NCBI GenBank assembly: GCA_018257865.1
Contig: JAEUBA010000027.1
Coordinates: forward strand, 124,001-188,000
Direction of reading: 5' to 3'
DNA: 64,000 nt
Source: Stereocaulon alpinum
Lineage: Eukaryota > Ascomycota > Lecanoromycetes > Lecanorales > Stereocaulaceae
Shown: in pieces, positions 1 through 12,257 of the stretch
Layout: each line of letters starts with the position of its first letter
Position numbering within the stretch: the stretch's first letter is position 1
Notes under the pieces: model-generated
Database searches by the model: none
What the model was told of the DNA's origin: nothing
The model's input: the letters and a program-made list of their open reading frames with translations, nothing else
Translations under genes and position numbers: made by a program

Positions 1-138
1 GTCGTAGCTCTCCATAGGCACGAGCTGCTCTTCGCTAGGGGAGGAAGGGAAGAAGGGATCGTATGAGGTCTGTTCGTTGAAGCCGATAGGGTAAGGCCGT
101 TGCCCAGCGGGTGAAGGCGTTGAATGAACGGTTGACAT
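1..138 (-). CDS. Partial hypothetical protein, N-terminus only; runs off left edge
   Basis: An open frame on the minus strand starts with ATG at 138 and stays open for 46 codons to base 1, so the gene continues outside the window. The visible peptide begins MSTVHSTPSPAGQRPYPIGF and continues with a Ser/Pro/Glu-rich, probably disordered stretch. I do not recognise the family. A longer overlapping minus-strand frame (400-35) in another register begins with a signal-peptide-like stretch, but it closes inside the window, and the 138 frame has more protein-like composition and reaches the edge without a stop. Start choice rests only on this being the first ATG in that frame. Confidence 0.55.
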   Translation of the reverse strand, partial: MSTVHSTPSPAGQRPYPIGFNEQTSYDPFFPSSPSEEQLVPMESYD

Positions 139-1675
139 GACTGCTCAACAGTATACCGTTTAATATGGGCTTCCGAGGCGTCTTGTTTGCGACCGACTTT
201 TTGAAACAATGTCGGCCAACAGACGACGGTCCGCGATTGGTGGACTGAAGCGCGATACGATTGTCATCTATCAGGTTGTTGGTCTTGACCGCATCTTGTG
301 GAGAATGGGATGCGCTTTGGTAGATGATTGAATCAAAGACGTTGTTAGAGGCGCCACACGAAGCGCACAAGGCTAATAGATGGAGAATGTTTAGGTGCAA
401 GTTGCAGCAGAGCAGGAACCGATGCGATCAATTAACGAGTGATCTAACAAGATACCTAGTGCAATAGTGGAAAGGATTAGTCAAGTGTCAGGTACAGCTT
501 CTGCTAACCCTCGGCCTCGAGTACTTCGGCTCTCTCTCGGGGTCCGCCGCTGGAACTAAGAGTACCACACGCCGCACCCCCAATAGACATGGGCACGGGT
601 TAGTACCCGAGAATTGTCCGAAGCTCGGTCGACTCAAAAGGGAGGTTTAGAAGATTGTGAAGAACTGTATGTGTTCCCTGCGTTCCTTGCGCGTATCGCA
701 ATAATCGTCAGTGATTTCTTGTCTCGGTTTTAACTTCGGGCAATGCTTGTGTTCAAGGCGCTGGAAAGTCCCCGTCGCCGTCCTGGTTCTACGGCTAAGT
801 GGGGGGCTGAGGCTCTTGCACAGGCTTTCCACACCTGCGAGGCTCAGCGTTCATCGCTCAAAGTCGTTTAGGGTACTCTCGCTTAGGGCAATGGCTTGCT
901 CAGGCCCTCAGGGCTGACTGCAAAATCAGCCTACCTCGTAGTGCTCGTAAAACAATTATACGTCATCTTGGGCCTGAACTGGGAACCGTGCAACTACAAC
1001 TCCTACTTGCGGGAGTGGTGTACAAGCAATACTTCGAGACAGGCTCGGCTTCGTTGGGAAAGCTCACAATCTTATGTTTGACCTTGTGTCCTTTCACCCG
1101 CAGAGGCAGACACAGCCACCACAGGCCAAGGTTGAGTATGTCGCAGAGTCGTTTCAGAATATGTGAGCTAACCATTGAGTTCAATGTTTTATTGATCTCC
1201 GCCATAATTCTCCGAGCTATGGAAAGCGACTCGGTCAACTTTGTGAGGCAGGACCGTGCTCACGCGCCAACATGATGCAGGAACAGGTAACCACGGGACA
1301 TTGACGTAAAGTCCATCGCGCCATCCACAATTGTTCTTTTGCACAAATCAGGGGCGGGAGCGGCGTTCAATGACATATTTGTGCTCTTTCTGCATGTCTC
1401 ACTCCGTCATCTTGTCTATTCCCGCTTGTGCTTCTGCTCTGTTGTCCGCAAAGTGTTGTCCTTAGTGTTGGATCAACGGCTATATCGTCCTCGTAGTTAT
1501 GCTAGCCAGGGTCAGCTTACGCATGACTCTATAAGCGGCTTGATTCTAGCGGTCGAACCCCCTTGCTGCCATGTGCTCAATAACCCTCAAAACGAACTTC
1601 TCCAGGGTTGTTGTCTATGATACTGGCGAGAGAGTGGTGCATGTAGCCGTGGGCCATGGCTTGGCGACTTGAGCG
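139..1675. other. Intergenic, no supported gene
   Basis: Between the left-edge gene, whose promoter should lie in the first few hundred bases here, and the 3' end of the coiled-coil gene. Only short frames (under about 95 codons) occur on both strands, with no recognisable domain and no consistent exon structure. I see nothing else I can name. Confidence 0.5.
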
Positions 1676-3709
1676 TTATTTGCCTCTGACATCCATGGTA
1701 TCCATAAATACCTCTGTCAGCTTCTGGAGCTTGTTATTCTGCTCATTCAGCGTTCTAGCCGTAGTCCTGAAGTCTGCAGTCGCTCTCTGAAACCTGAATT
1801 TATCAGTATCCCAGCCCGTTCTCAACGTCTCAATTTCCCGTTGCATATTGAGTATACTGTCCTCTTGCTCAGTTCTATTCTGCATCTGCGAGTGCTGTCG
1901 CAAGATGTCGTCCTTTTCGCGCTGGGATCTGGCAGTGAGGGCTTTTTGTTGCTCTTCCGACGCCTTCTGCAACACCGAGCGTTCGTCGTCGAATCTGCGC
2001 CTCATTGCATCGCGTTCCTTTTCCCAACCTTCTTTGGCTTGCAAGTAAGAGCGCCTCTCTTCGTCGACCACTTTCTGCTTTGCTCCAAGCATGTTCTCAA
2101 GATCTCTTTGAGCTTTCGTCTGCCTGTCTTCGAGCTCGCGCCTCTGCTTCGTCCATCTGTTTTCCAAGTGTTGCGTTTCCTCTTCGTGAGCCCTGTTCGT
2201 TTCGGCGAGTCGGTACACAAACGTTGCTTCTGCCTTTCGCATTTGTGCCTGTAGCTGTTCTTGCATCGCTCGCTGATTGGTTTTGTGTTCCGCTGCTGAC
2301 TTGTCCATCTCGTGAGAGAACGCTCTGTTTAGCGCGGCCTTATCCTCAGAGTGTCTTTTCTCCGCTTGCTTCTGTTCTGCACGCAAGCTCTCATTCGATG
2401 CCTGTAATGCATTGCTATGCCTCATCTCTGCTGTTAAACTATCTTGAAGGTCTTTACATCGCTTATCGGTGCTACTGAGCTCGTGCTTTAGTTCATTAGT
2501 CTCTGCAGAGTGTTTGTTCAGGATCGACTCGAGATCCTTCTCCAGCTGCGCAATGCGTGCACCTTGCTTTCGCTGATCGGCGACTCTCTGTGCTTCCATC
2601 TTACGAATGTGGGCTTCTTTGGCTTCCAACAGACCGCATACGTCTTGGTACGAGTCCAAGAGAGTATATAGATCTGGTATTGCGCACTGTACACGATTAA
2701 GTAGTGTCAATGGGTTGCTGTCCTGTACTCTGGGTTCAATGGCGGGCGGGTATTGAAAATGCTGAGGTGGGTGCTGTCCTTGTATGGGGGGCGGCCCATA
2801 GTCCGGATAGTAGAAGAGTCCTGGAGGCGGAATGTTCGGTGGGATGCTCGGTGGGCTCGCAGATGGAACGGCCGGCGGAGGCATATGAGGATATGTGAGT
2901 TGTGAGGAAAGAAGAGCTTGTTGGCTAGGATGCGCCATCCCGTACGGGGGTGGTTGAGCGGGAGCCGGAGCCGGACTTGGAGCTGGAGTGGTCGAACCAC
3001 TACCTGGGCCTAGCGGTTCCAGATGCTTGGAGTCCCGTTGATGAGGTTGCTTGAGCTGCTGGTCCTGTCTGGGAACTGAAGGCGGACCGGTCCTGGAAGA
3101 AGATCGACTCAGGACGGGCTTGGCAGATTCAGCAGATGATTTTCGAACTGGTGTTGGTGTGGTGTTGTCTGAGACGGGAGGTTGTATGAGAGCTTTGGGA
3201 TGGGTCTCTTTCATCTCGCATTGCTCCTTCGTCTTTTCGGGTTTCGGTGTAAGTTGGGAGTCATTGGACATGGTAGGACAATCATCGTCATCAGACTCGA
3301 GGAAGGCTTGCATATTAAGGGGAACGCGTGCAAGGGTTGGGGATGTTACTGCCGTCGATATCGATGCGTTGGAAATTGTTCGAAGCACTGGCGAGCTGGA
3401 CGTCGACGGCGAATTCGGGTCTGACTCTGGCAACTTCGGAAGCTGATCTAAACTGGCATTCGAAGAAGTGGGCTCCAAATGTTGCTTAGGCTCCTGAGGC
3501 TGCTGTGAAGAAAGTTCTGACGGTAGAAGTGTTCGATTGCTTGAAGCTGACGAATCTCGATGCCTCCTACTGCTGCTGCTTGAGGTGACGCTCCTGTTGT
3601 CCGAATCTTTATTCCTTGGCTTGACACGGGCAATCCGGCCATGCTTGTCGTAGTCAAGTCCTCCGGGCATAATGGTCGTCTGCGTAAGGTCAACAACGAA
3701 TTTCAACAT
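1676..3709 (-). CDS. Coiled-coil protein with disordered N-terminus, function unknown
   Basis: One uninterrupted 677-codon frame. Residues about 1-330 are low complexity, rich in Ser, Pro, Gln and Thr with poly-Pro tracts. Residues about 340-660 are strongly heptad-like, rich in Glu, Lys, Arg and Gln with almost no Pro, predicting a long alpha-helical coiled coil. No catalytic motif is visible. The second Met (codon 14, position 3670, MPGGLDYDKHGRIARVKP) is an alternative start that looks more like a typical fungal N-terminus; the first 13 residues could be 5' UTR. A scaffold, cytoskeletal or septal role would fit the architecture, but that is inference. It lies tail-on to a gene-free stretch at 139-1675. 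Confidence 0.8.
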   Translation of the reverse strand: MLKFVVDLTQTTIMPGGLDYDKHGRIARVKPRNKDSDNRSVTSSSSSRRHRDSSASSNRTLLPSELSSQQPQEPKQHLEPTSSNASLDQLPKLPESDPNSPSTSSSPVLRTISNASISTAVTSPTLARVPLNMQAFLESDDDDCPTMSNDSQLTPKPEKTKEQCEMKETHPKALIQPPVSDNTTPTPVRKSSAESAKPVLSRSSSRTGPPSVPRQDQQLKQPHQRDSKHLEPLGPGSGSTTPAPSPAPAPAQPPPYGMAHPSQQALLSSQLTYPHMPPPAVPSASPPSIPPNIPPPGLFYYPDYGPPPIQGQHPPQHFQYPPAIEPRVQDSNPLTLLNRVQCAIPDLYTLLDSYQDVCGLLEAKEAHIRKMEAQRVADQRKQGARIAQLEKDLESILNKHSAETNELKHELSSTDKRCKDLQDSLTAEMRHSNALQASNESLRAEQKQAEKRHSEDKAALNRAFSHEMDKSAAEHKTNQRAMQEQLQAQMRKAEATFVYRLAETNRAHEEETQHLENRWTKQRRELEDRQTKAQRDLENMLGAKQKVVDEERRSYLQAKEGWEKERDAMRRRFDDERSVLQKASEEQQKALTARSQREKDDILRQHSQMQNRTEQEDSILNMQREIETLRTGWDTDKFRFQRATADFRTTARTLNEQNNKLQKLTEVFMDTMDVRGK

Positions 3710-4604
3710 TGTAAGATGGCTGCCTCACTTTACCGTATAAGGTCATGGGTTGTTAATATAGAGAATACAAAACGCATTCGGAGCCTTGCATAAATTACAG
3801 ACTCGCAGTAAGCAATGCCGTACACGAGATCTCAAATCAACAGCCAGATCTAGTCACGTGGCCGATATGTAAAAACCGTTGCAACCACTGCGAAGGCCCG
3901 AACCTTATGTGCGCACGCCAGGCAGCCGGAAAGGCATTGAAAACGTAGGCAAAGAACTGTGAAAAGGCAGAGAACGATAATGAGAGTATGAGTTGTCGTG
4001 AAGAGTACGCGCCATTCTTGGGGGTTTAGAGGCAAGGTAGACTCGACTGATAGAGTTGTTACACGTATTCCGGCAAAATGAAATATGAGCGAGCCAATGG
4101 CAAAGCTGAAGCAGCAAATTGTCGGGCACAGCACAACTGATGAGCTCGAATTGCTCTCTATGGTTGACCTTTAGGATGTGATGCCGTGTGCTCGTGCAGA
4201 AGACTCCAAAAATGGCTCGGCTTGGTTTTGTATCGTGACTGGTACGCCAAAGATTTGGGGGTCGGGCAGCAATGCTTGCCGCTATCGCTTCCTTGCATCA
4301 ACAGGTTAATGATGTACATCATTATTAAGATAGGTCAGTCGAATCAAAATGATGCATGAACCATCTTTTCGCGCGCGTGGGATGCCTGAACATCATTGAA
4401 CCGTCTTGCACAACTTGTGGCTTACAATCTATTAGACTCCTTTTTCCAGGGGAAACAGTCGGCATTGGTGCGAGCCGCTTTTAACGCCGGTGGCTTCAGA
4501 TCGCTTACATCTTCCCCAAAGACATAAGCTTGATCGTGATATTCTATACAATAGTAATGCAAGATTGGCCGAAGAAAATTGTACGGTACACGACGCAGTA
4601 ACGC
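3710..4604. other. Intergenic between coiled-coil gene start and STT3 end
   Basis: Holds the presumed promoter of the coiled-coil gene and the STT3 3' region. A 94-codon minus-strand frame at 4134-3850 is hydrophobic, but it has no family resemblance or splice context, so I do not call it. Confidence 0.5.
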
Positions 4605-7277
4605 TCACTCGACTCGGAGTACCCTCGCACCTCGTCGCTTTGCTGTCTTCTTCTTCTTGTTGCCCTTATCAAAGGCTACTGCACTCGCGTGATCTCTTCC
4701 CACGTTGTCCAAATCCTTGACTTTATATATCCTGATGATCCAGTTTTCGCTGGTGAATGCTTCCTCCAAGGTACTCAACTGAGGACCTTCGGCAGGTAGC
4801 TTAGAGCCACGCACTCGGTCCTGAGCTTGGCCGGCAGGGAACAAGGCATTGTAATTGTAGTATGACATTTTGTACCTATGTTCGTTCAGTACATTGCCTT
4901 ATCCGGTATCAGGATTCATAGACTTACATCAAGCTGTTCCTCATAGTTGGCGTAGCTTCATCGTCAACTCTGTACTCTCCTCGTGCTGTGAAGTAGTTGC
5001 GCTCATTGATCTCTTCAGGCCAGATACCCTCAGATATTCGTACCATCCACAAGAACTTATTGATATCGTCACCAGAATAGCCTAGCAAGCCTCCGAAGAC
5101 AATCAACACGTAGTCAACGTCGTGTTGTCGAAGTATTGGATAGCTGACCTCCTCTCTTGAGCTCATGGCTTTGCCTACGGTAGCAATGTGAGTATTGTTC
5201 CAGGTGTTGTTATCAACCAAGGTGGGTCTATCGGCCATACCACCAATCTGATAGCCGTAGTCCCACCAGGACATGATTTTAGCCTTCTCTGGCGTGTTTT
5301 GTCGGAGCCAGTAGTAGGCCTCGCGGTAGTCATCAATAATATGCTGACTTCCATCAGGCAGCCTACTGGCAAGAACAACCGAAGGTGAGGAGTAGGCGTT
5401 CGATGTGACCCATGTACAATGAAGAACAAACAGAAGTAAGTACGTCGTTACGGCTCCCACAACTGAAGCCTTCGATATGTAGGAATAGATGCCCAACACA
5501 GGGTTTCTTGTCGATCTCAATGAATCTTTCAGGTAATCAGTAGCACTTTTTATGACGTCGCCAGTAGCTTGACCGTTAGGCTGGGCCTCCTTTGGCGTTG
5601 GATTTTCGGCAACCAGGTACGTATCTAGGATGCTTGACAGCGCCAGCGCAGCAGCAATGCATACTACAGGGGTCAAAGTTAACATAAGCCGAACCATGAC
5701 ACCGGCAAAGTAGCTGGCCAGGACTGCATATATGACTACGAAAACGTGCTCATCTTTCAATTGTTGGAAGCACATGTAGACACCAGCAGGGAAGAGCCAT
5801 ATCATGAGGTTAAGATCGAAGAAGAATGCAGGCCACGCAGTCGGCTGATGCTCCGAGACAGACGCGATAATAGGAATGTGAATCTTGGCATATCCAGTAT
5901 CCCATAACGAGTAGAAGCGACCACTCCACGGAGCAATGACGCCCGAAACCGTCAAGAGGACAAGAGCACCCATTGAGACCGCGAATATCACCAGTATCAG
6001 GCCTCGGAGGAGTGTTTGGAACTGCTTGTTGGGGACCTGCTGGCGTATGAATTCGACAAATGCCACAAGTTGAACGAGGCCAAAGACACCTGCAGCTATT
6101 AGCTCATATGACCGCGTAGAATTCAAGGGCAAACTCACCAAGGGCAGACATGTGCTCGCTGCTTCTGATGGGCAAAAACCCAACGAAAGGGATCTGCATA
6201 CTGGCCAAAGTACCGAGAGCAAACCAGGTACTATAGCTGACATACAACCTTGGGCTATATCGCCCCATGCATATAAGGACAAAGGCATGTAGTGGTAAGA
6301 GATTTGTGATGAAGACGTATCCACCCCAAGCAGACACCATGTATCCATAGAAGAGAGCAGTCAGGGCGCCCCACATCGCCGAACCGTTCTTAATAGCCTT
6401 GATCCACAAGTAAAATGTGAAGACGAGTAAGAAGATAGCAATAGCTTCGTTGTCGTAGCTTCCAGCAACAGATCGTGAAATATAGCCTGGTGTAATGCCC
6501 ATGAAGGCGGCTGCAAGCAGACCAGCCGACGGAGAAGTCGTCATTTCAGATGTAATGAGGTAGGAGGCAAATGCTGTCAGCCCAGAAAATCCAGGTGCTA
6601 GAAGCACACATATGTTCCGAATGTCAACAGGCATCGAGAGAAGGCGGAGGATGTGGTAGATGATGCCACTAGTGACCATAAGTCCTGGATACAACGTGCC
6701 TCCAGTGACACGACCCAAAGGATGCCATGTTCCTAATTCACGATGCATCAGCCTCCAACCGCCTGCACCATCTGCGTTGCCGTCTTCCAGCTTCGAAGTG
6801 TATGGCATGTCTGCCGGGTAGTCCCCGTCACACGATGGGGATGCTCACTGTCATCGAACCAATCCCAGAAGCTGTAGAACCCATTTTGAACAAGGTATTT
6901 GGTGGCCCGAAAGTTGAACCATGGATCGACTATTCTTTGGTCAGCTTCTTCCTAGCCAGCGGCGTATATAGGGTCTTGGAAGGGTTGGGAGGCTGTTCAA
7001 GGGGACGCACACTCGTGAATGATGCTCTCGAATCCTAGAACGTATGGATGTCAGCTTCCAATGCCTTTCAGAATATTGAACTCATCAAGGTTCATAAGCA
7101 ATAGCAGTGCAGACAGGGACTTGGCATCAAAAGTCGAGAAAGCTTACGTATAACGCTGAATAGCCGACTTGCAACTGCTGCACCAGCAATTGTGCAGAGA
7201 ATAATCAGTCGAAGGAGACCCCGTGTGTTCCGGCCTGTGTCGCCCTTCAGGAAAGGCTCTAAAGCTGCCGCCACCAT
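4605..7277 (-). CDS. STT3: Dolichyl-diphosphooligosaccharide-protein glycosyltransferase catalytic subunit STT3
   Basis: Catalytic subunit of the ER oligosaccharyltransferase, which transfers the lipid-linked glycan to Asn in N-X-S/T sequons. Six exons: 7277-7148, 7034-7011, 6929-6849, 6732-6139, 6089-4928, 4875-4605. All junctions are GT...AG and keep one frame, giving 753 aa, the usual fungal STT3 length. The N-terminus carries the conserved RLFSVIRFESIIHEFDPW and DDRTWHPLGRVTGG stretches with the acidic first luminal loop. Many membrane helices follow, then the signature WWDYG motif at about residues 551-555 with the DNNTWNNTHIA stretch after it. The last exon has YYNYNALFPAGQAQDRVRG and a basic Lys/Arg tail. 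The second exon is only 24 nt, an easy one for automatic prediction to miss. Identity is secure. Confidence 0.97.
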
Positions 7278-9048
7278 TGTTGATGCTGCAGGTTGATAGA
7301 AGGAGATGTCGCTAAGGGTGTTCCAAAGTCGAAAGAACAGATCGTGTTGTGCGGCTCAAAATTAAAGTTTCATCAGCGATCCGCCATCCCTCAAAGCTCG
7401 CCGTTGCCCTCTATGATTCTCTAGACAGAATTGCTCCATCGTTGGATTGTTTTCTTCGTTGTAGATTATTTTGATACCTCTGCTGTTGCGCTCGGATCTA
7501 TCTGTAAGACCACATCAAGACTTTCCTGACAAACGTGAGGATGACAAAGCCCTAATACGCCAGCGTGCATTGTCTTTGCAGTCTACGCGTTTTCACAATT
7601 GTAAGAGTTATCTAGCATGTCCGTTTTCTCGGATTGCAACCCCAACGTTGCACTTGTGAATTACTTTGCAGCGGCAAGTCAATTCATTGAAGGACTTCTA
7701 CGTCTTTTGTTGCTGTACTGTCGATTCGCCGGCGACTCTAGTTTCTCCTTACCACCACAAGATGATACAGCCATTGTGAGGGTTCTCGTTAAGGCTATCT
7801 TGGCGATATGGGCATATGAACAGGGATAGATGAAACATGCACAACTCCTGCTATAGCTCTCCCCACTGACCAGCTGCCGAATTTTTCCTAGCTGCTTGTC
7901 GGCCTTTCGTGCTACAGCATGACTGCCAGAATGGCAGCCAGCGAAGGAGTCCCAGATACAGGCCATAGCGATTCCATATCCTATGAAGCTCCCTGCAATC
8001 ACCTTGCATTGCGCGTGGATATTGATTGCGCAAAGCAGTCCTCTTCAGTTCGGTGTTGCGACGACGCATCTTCGCACGCTTGAACCATATTTCTGGCCAT
8101 TCATGTTGGCTGTTGACTTGGCAGTCTGCGAGGAAGGGAGTGTGGTAAGCTGTAAAAGCCGCAAAAGGACCGAAGGCATGGGGTGCAGATGGCGCCTTTC
8201 CTCGCGTAGGCAGAGTTGCCCACGCCCGCGGACAGTATGCTTCCCAAGCTCGGAACTCTGTGGGGGGAGACCGTGGGATTAATATGTCCGGAGTGAGAGG
8301 ACCTAGTGACCGGAAGTGGAGCCCATTGGACGTAACTGCATGATGGTTGGGGCAATCAATCAAGAGAGCAAGAGAGAATCTCGAGTCCTGCAAACGATCG
8401 CACGATCGCAAAAGTCCTCTAGCCGCTAAGTGAAGACGGTTAAGCTATGACTGGTTCTTACGTAGATGGGATCTTCGAGTGGCTTGACCGGTCAGACTTG
8501 AGAAGCCCTGCTGATCATATCCTGCTAGGGTAGTGCTAAGTGGTAAGTCGTCAGCAATTGGATTTAGGGCCCTTTAGGGCCGTTGAAACCCTGTCTAGGC
8601 GTACGCGGCATGCTACGTCGGTGACATGGCACGCCCGGTTTGTAGCGCCTCTCGCGTCATTGGCTGCCTCACTCTTGCATCTCTGCAGGTCGAGTCCTCT
8701 TGGGCAAGCGTGGGGTGCCCGGTTTCTAAGGGAGGCACTTGGGCTCCTCTGCTTCGGCAACATGACCATTCGCGGTCGGTTGGGATTGCGCTAAGTTTTC
8801 AGAAACTTCAAATACCCACCTACTGCCTGACAGCCTCAACTCTTTAAAGCCTCGCATTCTTCTTACTGACACCTGTCACTCCATCAACTCTCACACGGTT
8901 CGTCGTTTCGTTCTTTAAGCTCCGCATTGTCCCCACGTTCTCATCCCTTACTCGTCATTTTGCTGATCATAACTTGATTCATTTAGCCCTAACGGAAGCT
9001 TGCTTACAGCTTCACACCCAAGTCAAACCCACGATACCAATACTCACA
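7278..9048. other. Intergenic between divergent STT3 and C2H2 gene; no supported gene
   Basis: About 1.8 kb separating two outward-facing genes, so it holds both promoters. Minus-strand frames around 8411-7679 are open for up to 186 codons but have no recognisable motif. A TTTAAA element sits at about 8844, roughly 205 nt upstream of the ATG at 9049, followed by pyrimidine-rich leader-like sequence. Confidence 0.5.
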
Positions 9049-11083
9049 ATGGCAGCTTCCATCCTTGATGTGTTGAAGTCGGAACGAGAAGCATTCCTCG
9101 CAGAGCACGCAGCTCTATCGCCTGCTCAAATTCAACGCCTGTGGGAGACCCGGAAAGCGGATATCCTTGCTGTCCTCGATGGCCAAGCACCTACTCGTCC
9201 TTCCAACATCAACTCGACTCCTAAACAGCGAAACCAGCAACATGTCTCCCAGGCGGCCTCTCACCCCATCCCAATACCAAAGCCAGTAAGACGTACCTCT
9301 GTATGGCTTGACTCTTCCGGCCACGGTCCTCTGGCTAACATGGTTATAGCAGAACATGACACCTCAACCAATTGACCAGCAAGAAAGCACTACACAATTC
9401 ATGTCACGCAAACGCTCGAGTCAATCAAAGCACGGGCCTTTCGCAGAGACTGGTGTACCGGTTCCACCTTGCAAAAGGTTTCAGCCTACCAACGAGCCTT
9501 GGAATGGCCTAGCTCCCTCTATGTCCCCTCCAGCGTTCACGACTCGCCCAGTGTCCCAAGGTCGTCCTGTTCTACAGATCCCAGAGTTTTCGCAGATTGC
9601 AGAATACGAGCCGGCAGAATACATACAACATGTTCAAACTCAGCTCGATATACCAGCTCGAAGCATTGCGAATCAGCCTCCTTACTCTCCCTTCTCTTAC
9701 GCTCAATCATCGCCTCTATCCCAATCACCTGCAACATCTATCTCAGATGCTTATACCAACCTAACACCAATGACAAGTGTTGGCATGAGCCGTGACCCAA
9801 GCCTTTGTGCCGGCTTCGATATGATGCGATTCGAGTCTAGAAGCTCTGACATGTTGTCGAACTTGGACATAAACATGAGAAATTTGTCTCAAAGTCTCAA
9901 TGCCCAGTCTCCATTAGACAACAGTCAGACTTCGGATCTGTCTTTTCTCCCTTCTTCTCTCTCTGTCAGTCATGTTGGAGGAGTTGCAGACGTTGGCAAC
10001 TCATGTGTCTCTGAACTTGCCGTACCATTGTCATCGTCGTTTGATATTGAGCATGATCATGATATGACGCGATCCCTTTCATCAGAGTCCATTGAATCGT
10101 CAAAGTCTCGCATCTCTCGCCGCAGTCAAGAGCAAGCAGTACTAAGTACAAGACCTATAGCTCCTAAAGAAGAGAGTGCAGAGTCAATGGCTAGACATCA
10201 TTCCTCATCGTCGTCTTTGGCGGCGGAGATGGTTCGCGAACGTTCAGCTGATGGATCGAAAGTTTCGATCCCCAAAAGCAAGGGATACATTCGACCAGCA
10301 CATCCCAAAGTCATGTGTGAGTTTTGCAACATCAAACCGGATGGCTTTCGCGGTCCCCACGAGTTGAGACGGCACATTGAGAACAAACACCCCGACAGAC
10401 TTTCCAGTAAAGTTCGCAAGGTGTGGGTTTGCAAGGATGGCTCGCCCGATAAGAAGTTCCTTGCAAACTGCAAGGCCTGTACAGAAGGCAAGAAGTACGG
10501 GGCATACTACAATGCTGCAGCACACCTTCGGCGCATACACTTCCATGCCAAAGAGAAGGGTCGTAAAAGCAAAGGCAATGCGAAGGCCAAGCCGCGAGGT
10601 GGTGATGGTGGAGGAGATGATCCTCCTATGGAGATCTTAAAATTGTGGATTGTTGAGATCGAAGAGGAGGTCACTGAGGACACCCTACCTATCAAAGACG
10701 ACGAATCGGCCGACGTCATGGTCCCTGATCTGACTGACCCTTCTTCTCAAGCCGACTATAGTCCACAGACCTACGACAGCGGTTACGACGAAGCCGACGT
10801 CTACTTCTCCGCCAGCGGCACTTCAAATCTTAACGTAGCCAAATCTCAGCAACCGACGTTCAATCCCCACGACACCTTCGATACCTTTGCCTTTTCCCCC
10901 ACTTTCGATACAGCTACCAATTTCGACATCTCAATGTTCGCTTCTTCAGCGCCAGTAAACAACATCCTTCCCACACACACCCTCGCGAACGCTGACTTGC
11001 CCTTCAATGCAAGTATGAGTCAACACCTCGAGCAAGTGGATCACTATGATCTATTTACCTCACCTCTCTTCGACGCTGAATGA
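9049..11083 (+). CDS. C2H2-type zinc-finger transcription factor, DUF7896-like
   Basis: Probable nuclear DNA-binding regulator. Two exons, 9049-9285 and 9350-11083, joined in phase 0 by a 64-nt GTAAGA...TAG intron, encode 656 aa. The N-terminal 79 residues form a short helical region (LSPAQIQRLWETRKADIL). A long Ser/Thr/Pro/Gln-rich disordered segment follows. The zinc-binding block starts at C402: CEFCNIKPDGFRGPHELRRH with a second His at 426, then a Cys-rich segment and KKYGAYYNAAAHLRRIHF, an arrangement typical of a fungal-restricted family annotated DUF7896. A basic Lys/Arg/Gly patch and an acidic C-terminal region come after the fingers. The ATG at 9049 was chosen; upstream in-frame codons lack ATG. 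The target genes cannot be read from sequence. Confidence 0.85.
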
Positions 11084-12257
11084 CACGCCAGACTATGTCT
11101 CAACGAATTAGAACGCCCTAGTTCGTTTGCCTGACGTGTCCTCTGTTCTTGTAATCTCTTTGCCTTTTGATTCTCTTCATGTAATCTCCTTTCTCTTCTC
11201 ATACTTGGAGGTATCTCCAAACAATGTTATTGCGGAGGATCATATTCACCTTGGTGGAAGGTTAGTATTCTTGTGTAAGTGATAAGTGGTTTGGTGTCTT
11301 TTGCTATCCTTTTTTGATTCACATTGTGTGGAGGATCTGTATGAGTGACGTGATCATGACAATGATTATGGTTCATGCTGGGGGGTCGACGTTGTCTTTG
11401 ATCGATTTCTCATTGTGGAGGACTGTTATTACTTCAACGGCTGGCTTTCTCATCAATTCTCGCATGTATTTTCATACGAGAGGTTGTCTGTGGGCAAGAT
11501 TTACTTGTTCCGGCGCATTTGAAAGTGTAAACAAACGTCTGAGTATATATCTTAAGAAATGAAGAAGTTATACTCATTCAGTGATAAGGTCTGTCGGGAA
11601 GAGTGTATAAAATCTAGTAATGTCGAGCTGATTGTTCGTTCGCCATTGCGTAAGCTCTTGGAGCACTGCCGCTTCAGCTGCGGGCGACTGCCACTTCGGT
11701 GGTGGCCAAACACGGCAAACTGGCCAAAGAAACCTGCCAAGCTTCCTAAATTCGAAACCCGTGATCTATTTGTGAGTTACGTATGGGTGTCGTGACTAGG
11801 TAATTATGTATGGGTCCAGGGCAACAGTGTATTATAAGGAATTCGAACCTGGCTTCGATCAACGCGAACATAGTTTGTTTGTACCTGCAACACAAAGCAA
11901 GGTCTCGCATCACCAGCCCCGTCTACTTTCAAGCTTTTTAGCCTTCTTAGCCAATCATCTGCCAAGCCGGGACTATTCTTAGCTGACTAAGACGCTGCGC
12001 CCCGATCCATTTCACAAAGAACATCAGCTTCTGTAAAGTCCCATCTCTCTTGCTATCCATTACTGCCCATATCATCCACAGGTATCTTTGGTGAGCGCCC
12101 CTTCCTTCAATCGTATGGGCAAAGACATATTTGTTTGTACAAGCATTTGTATGGCGCGCCGGCAAGACCGTGCCGGTCGCATATCTGAGACCACAGCTGA
12201 CAATAAATAAAGAAGCCACAGTACCACAATTCAAACCCATCCTCAAGACTCAACACA
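11084..12257. other. Intergenic, no supported gene
   Basis: 3' region of the C2H2 gene and promoter of the CYSTM-like gene. Frames on both strands are shorter than 100 codons and unconvincing. An A/T-rich AATAAATAAAG element lies about 50 nt upstream of the ATG at 12258 and may serve as a TATA-like element. Confidence 0.45.

Noticed and set aside
35..400. 121-codon minus-strand frame with a signal-peptide-like start (MHLNILHLLALCASCGAS)
   Set aside because: It overlaps in another register the better-supported left-edge gene starting at 138, and its C-terminal half is just that gene's 5' end read out of frame. No second Cys pattern or effector motif supports a secreted protein.
7679..8411. 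Overlapping minus-strand frames up to 186 codons upstream of STT3
   Set aside because: No motif, no homologue recalled, no intron structure; treated as intergenic.
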